Part shown: one piece after another, positions 63,689 through 64,000 of the stretch
How the letters are laid out: every line of letters begins with the position of its first letter
How positions within the stretch are numbered: the first letter of the stretch is position 1
DNA from: Carboxylicivirga sp. M1479
GTDB taxonomy: Bacteria > Bacteroidota > Bacteroidia > Bacteroidales > Marinilabiliaceae
Assembly: GCF_007097485.1 (NCBI RefSeq)
Contig: NZ_VKDE01000009.1
Location: 56,524-120,523 of the forward strand
Direction of reading: 5' to 3'
Length of the DNA: 64,000 nt
Program-made: the position numbers and the translations under genes
The notes under the pieces: model-generated
The model's input: only the letters and a program-made list of their open reading frames with translations
Database searches by the model: none
What the model was told of the DNA's origin: nothing

Positions 63689-63750
63689 AATAGGATTGTT
63701 TAACTTGTATTGTTTAGTTCAATCTGGTAAATGAAAGTAAATATAATCAC

Positions 63751-63791
63751 ATGAAACCATCATGATTCAGCTTTTAATACGCAGGGCTATG
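63751..63791 (+). repeat. Decayed leader element, copy C
   Basis: TAATCACATGAAAC (63744 onward) equals copy B, and ACGCAGGGCTATGATTAAAG mirrors the ACGCAGGAGGATGACAAAA end. ATG to ATG(A) spacing is again 38 nt (63751 to 63789). The mini-frame is broken by internal stops. The 312-bp tail 63689-64000 shows nothing else; the gene that it may lead lies beyond the window. Confidence 0.55.
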
Positions 63792-64000
63792 ATTAAAGAA
63801 CTTTTGTATATGTTTTGTAAATCAGTCTTGTGTCATGATACTTGAATCTTGATACTAGTTTTTAAACACATCGTTAGTTTGTGGAATACCTAAATATGAG
63901 AAAACCAATTAGGAGTCAAACGTGATTTTTAACTTAGGCAAAAAGCTCCATCTGCTGCATTAACTTTAATAAACAGATAGATAAAATCTAAGTTTCATAT

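Overview
The window reads as a piece of a Bacteroidota chromosome. Evidence: a SusC/SusD pair with a FecI-type sigma and a FecR-type anti-sigma, many exported glycosidases, an HU-CCDC81/SPOR protein, TAnnTTTG-type -7 promoter boxes, few Shine-Dalgarno sites and AT-rich spacers. The glycan-degrading, free-living style suggests a marine or sediment Marinilabiliales-like bacterium; this placement is inference, since no rRNA gene is present.

Layout. (1) 1-12369: an exported glycosidase cluster on the + strand: C-terminal end of a GH35 beta-galactosidase, GH20 hexosaminidase, metallophosphoesterase, GH95 fucosidase, GH109 alpha-N-acetylgalactosaminidase and a very large GH2 beta-galactosidase. Together they could strip a fucosylated, GalNAc/GlcNAc/Gal-containing glycan. 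Its SusC/D pair is not in the window. (2) 12688-22427: mixed housekeeping and envelope genes: arsC-like, prfB with a programmed +1 frameshift, a protease-like TPR protein that has lost catalytic residues, a lipoprotein, a SIMPL protein, a cold-shock-domain protein, an FkbM methyltransferase, a TRM11-like methyltransferase and a TlpA-like thioredoxin. (3) 22428-26031: a gene-poor, repeat-rich stretch: an attC-like dyad element behind a small unknown gene, an exact-period 42-bp array, a DUF6261-like gene and 1.2 kb of decayed non-coding sequence. (4) 26032-52599: a conserved core: PPi-type PEP carboxykinase, recQ, tatC, lptB, tRNA-Leu(UAG), tig, clpP, clpX, a GT2 glycosyltransferase, an HU/SPOR protein, two flippase-like membrane proteins, rsmA, mgtE, a serine hydrolase, an esterase, a LiaF-like protein with a LytS/LytR two-component pair, ribF and ahcY. 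(5) 52657-64000: a second polysaccharide utilisation locus: divergent ECF sigma, FecR, STN-domain SusC, SusD, a six-hairpin glycosidase-like lipoprotein and a GH97 alpha-galactosidase-like enzyme.

The most unusual structure is a dispersed leader element of about 200 bp. It lies directly upstream of two unrelated genes, the LytR regulator (49268) and the six-hairpin lipoprotein (60054), and a decayed third copy follows the GH97 gene (63751). Each intact copy carries a 13-codon mini-ORF whose stop overlaps, as ATGA, the start of a second short reading frame that runs in frame into the downstream gene. The start-to-start spacing is 38 nt in all three copies. I do not recognise this element.

Other notable points are the exact 21-bp minisatellite at 3775-3942, the attC-like cassette structure at 22485-23259 and a 50-bp dispersed repeat at 16050 and 25916. 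All assignments come from reading the sequence and from memory of protein families; no searches were run.
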